From positions 1 through 7,140 of the forward strand of contig JAEWPH010000307.1 of the NCBI GenBank assembly GCA_023460715.1: a stretch of 7,140 nucleotides of DNA. The letters run 5' to 3'. Of the stretch, positions 5,876-7,140 are shown piece by piece; position 1 is the first letter of the stretch; every line of letters begins with the position of its first letter. Source of the DNA: Pseudomonadota bacterium. GTDB taxonomy: Bacteria; Pseudomonadota; Gammaproteobacteria; Burkholderiales; Burkholderiaceae_C. Made by a program: the position numbers and the translations under genes. The notes beneath the pieces are model-generated. The model was not told where the DNA came from and ran no database searches. It worked only from the letters and a program-made list of their open reading frames with translations.

Positions 5876-6775
5876 TCAGCGCGTGATCTGCAGCTGCGTG
5901 CCCAGGCCCAGGTGCTCGGCGAGGCGCAGGGCGTTGAGCGGCGCGTGGATCTTCATGGTGTTGTCGAAGAAGCAGAACACGTTGCGGGCACTGCGCTGTG
6001 GCGCGGGCTTTTCCGAAAGCCGGCCGATGCCCGGCGCATCGCCTCCCGCGGCCCAGGCGCGGATGCGGTCAGCCCAGTGCGCGAGCTGCGCGTCGCTGTA
6101 GCCGCTGGCATAGAGCTGCTGGGCACCGTGCAGCCGCAGGTAGAGGAAGTCGGCCGTCACATCACCCACCTCGGGCCAGCGCCCACCGGTATCGGCCACC
6201 ACCAGGGCGACGCGGTGCCGGCGCAGCAAGTCGACGAACTCCGGGTGGCAATAGCTGTCATGCCGCACCTCCAGCGCATGCCGCAGGCGCCAGGCCGGCT
6301 GCGGCGGGGTGAGCAGTTCCTTGCCCCGCATGCGCGGCTCGCGCTCCTGCGCCAGCGCCGCAGCGGCTTCGGTGTCGTGGGGCAGCTGCGCCAGGAAGGT
6401 GTCGAGCAGTTCGGCATCGAAGGCCAGGCTGGGCGGCAGCTGCCACAGGACCGGCCCGAGCTTGGGGCCGAGCGCGAACAGACCCGAGGCGAAGAAGTTG
6501 GCCACGGCCGCGCGGGCGTCGCGCAGCCGCAGGAGGTGCGTGATGTAGCGCGGCGCCTTCACGGTGAAGACGAAGCCGTCCGGCGTGTCGGCGGCCCACT
6601 GGACGTAGCTGGTCGGACGCTGCAGCGCATAGAAGGAGCCATTGAGCTCGATGGCGGGCAGCTGCCGCGAGGCGTATGCCAGTTCCTGCGCCTGGACCAG
6701 GCCCTTGGGGTAGAAGCCGCCGCGCCAGGGCGCATAGCGCCAGCCCGAGATGCCGATGCGGATTTGTGCCGTCAT
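5876..6775 (-). CDS. DUF72 (YecE-like) family protein
   Basis: This 299-residue protein belongs to the DUF72/YecE family, predicted TIM-barrel-like cytoplasmic proteins of unknown function. The visible signatures, in order, are IGISGWRY (7-14) and GGFYP (19-23), ELNGSFYALQRP (43-54), GFVFTVKAPRYITH (67-80), GPVLWQLPPSL (107-117), ALEVRHDSY (167-175), VALVVADTGG (189-198), DFLYLRLHG (209-217), and near the end NVFCFFDNTMKIHAPLNALRL (265-285). The length and motif order are complete, so the gene looks intact. The ATG at 6775 is chosen because the family N-terminus begins six residues later; an in-frame GTG at 6847 would add 24 residues without similarity. The Shine-Dalgarno before 6775 is weak. 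Its stop lies 7 nt from the convergent BrkB-family stop, with no hairpin between them. Nothing in the neighbourhood points to a function. Confidence 0.9.
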   Translation of the reverse strand: MTAQIRIGISGWRYAPWRGGFYPKGLVQAQELAYASRQLPAIELNGSFYALQRPTSYVQWAADTPDGFVFTVKAPRYITHLLRLRDARAAVANFFASGLFALGPKLGPVLWQLPPSLAFDAELLDTFLAQLPHDTEAAAALAQEREPRMRGKELLTPPQPAWRLRHALEVRHDSYCHPEFVDLLRRHRVALVVADTGGRWPEVGDVTADFLYLRLHGAQQLYASGYSDAQLAHWADRIRAWAAGGDAPGIGRLSEKPAPQRSARNVFCFFDNTMKIHAPLNALRLAEHLGLGTQLQITR

Positions 6776-6977
6776 GCAGGCAGTGTGTGCGTCGCAACGG
6801 CCTGCCCTGTCCGCACGCGGCGCGCCCCGGTGTAGGCCGTCTGCCACAGGGAGGGCGGCCCCTCTTCGATCGCCTCAAGGGGCGTCAACAGGTGCTTACC
6901 AGCTTTACAGAGCCTTAGGAGATGTTCGACCCCTGCGCTTGTAACCTGCCGGCCAGAACTCTAAAAAGGAATTCATC
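6776..6977. other. Divergent intergenic region between the DUF72 gene and the last gene
   Basis: These 202 bases hold no convincing gene. They must contain the promoters of two divergent genes, but no full sigma-70 promoter stands out. TTTACA at 6904-6909 is a fair -35 without a matching -10, and TAACCT at 6942-6947 is a fair -10 without a -35. An inverted repeat GCCCCT/AGGGGC (6858-6863 and 6878-6883) has a 14-nt loop. The right-hand half is AT-richer and ends in a strong Shine-Dalgarno. Confidence 0.4.
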
Positions 6978-7140
6978 ATGAGTCTGATCGTTCGTTCCAA
7001 TTCCGTGGCGGGCACCTCTTCGGTGGTGCCGGCCCGCGCCTCCACCAAGTGGCTCTGGGCCGCCGTGGGCGCTCTGGGCGTGAGCGTGCTGGCGCTCGGC
7101 GCCACCCTCGTCATGCAGAACCGTGGCAACGGCCCTACCG
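6978..7140 (+). CDS. N-terminal part of a small membrane-anchored protein (runs off the window)
   Basis: An open frame starts at ATG 6978 and is still open at the window edge, so only about 54 residues are visible. The start is well supported by AAAAAGGA (6963-6970), 7 nt upstream. The sequence has a polar, slightly basic N-terminus (MSLIVRSNSVAGTSS...ARASTK), one clear transmembrane or uncleaved signal-anchor helix at about residues 25-46 (WLWAAVGALGVSVLALGATLVM), then a polar QNRGNGPT. This predicts a short cytoplasmic N-terminus with the rest in the periplasm. The WAAVG.LGV..LALGATL pattern reminds me of Burkholderiales glycine-zipper 2TM-domain proteins, which start this way before a Pro/Ala linker, but the diagnostic domain would be outside the window. 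That identity is a guess; the gene itself is likely real. Confidence 0.7.
   Translation, partial: MSLIVRSNSVAGTSSVVPARASTKWLWAAVGALGVSVLALGATLVMQNRGNGPT

Noticed and set aside
4857..6101. Plus-strand open frame of 414 codons overlapping the BrkB-family gene and the DUF72 gene
   Set aside because: It is out of frame with the recognisable membrane protein and crosses into an opposite-strand gene; its product is Arg/Ala/Gly-rich with no family features.
5804..6835. Plus-strand open frame of 343 codons opposite the DUF72 gene
   Set aside because: It is a shadow; the minus strand carries a complete set of DUF72 motifs.
6858..6883. Inverted repeat GCCCCT/AGGGGC in the last intergenic region
   Set aside because: The loop is 14 nt and the stem 6 bp with no T tract; it is too weak to call a terminator or operator.

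Overview
The window is very GC-rich, almost fully coded and typical of a betaproteobacterial chromosome. Gene content, codon use and an intergenic palindrome of a style I associate with the family suggest Comamonadaceae (Acidovorax or a relative). This is inference from pattern, not from a database. I see no tRNA, rRNA, CRISPR array, insertion sequence or phage gene, and I do not think the window holds a wholly undescribed system. The most interesting part is a divergent member of a known respiratory enzyme class.

Layout. Bases 1-259 are a GC-rich stretch of unclear coding status followed by a leader with an FNR/ANR-like box (98-111) and a strong hairpin (196-230). Bases 260-4061 (+) are a tight three-gene operon: a tri-heme membrane-anchored cytochrome c, a Tat-exported small subunit of the FAD sorbitol dehydrogenase family, and a GMC-family FAD catalytic subunit with a three-cysteine iron-sulfur motif. 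Bases 4062-4182 are an AT-richer, nested-palindrome intergenic element between convergent genes. Then come a shikimate kinase gene (4183-4749, -), a divergently transcribed YihY/BrkB-family membrane protein gene (4882-5868, +), a convergent DUF72/YecE-family gene (5876-6775, -), a 202-bp intergenic region, and the 5' end of a small membrane-anchored protein gene (6978 to the window edge, +).

How the genes work together. The three operon products should assemble as one complex on the periplasmic face of the inner membrane. The small subunit carries the only visible Tat signal and probably carries the folded flavoprotein across the membrane. The flavoprotein oxidises a sugar, polyol or other alcohol, and electrons pass FAD -> Fe-S cluster -> three hemes -> quinone or oxidase. 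The substrate cannot be read from sequence. Compared with the well-studied Burkholderia cepacia glucose dehydrogenase, as I remember its sequence, both cysteines of the reported inter-subunit disulfide are replaced here. The remaining genes look like ordinary housekeeping or unknown-function genes with no evident link to the dehydrogenase.
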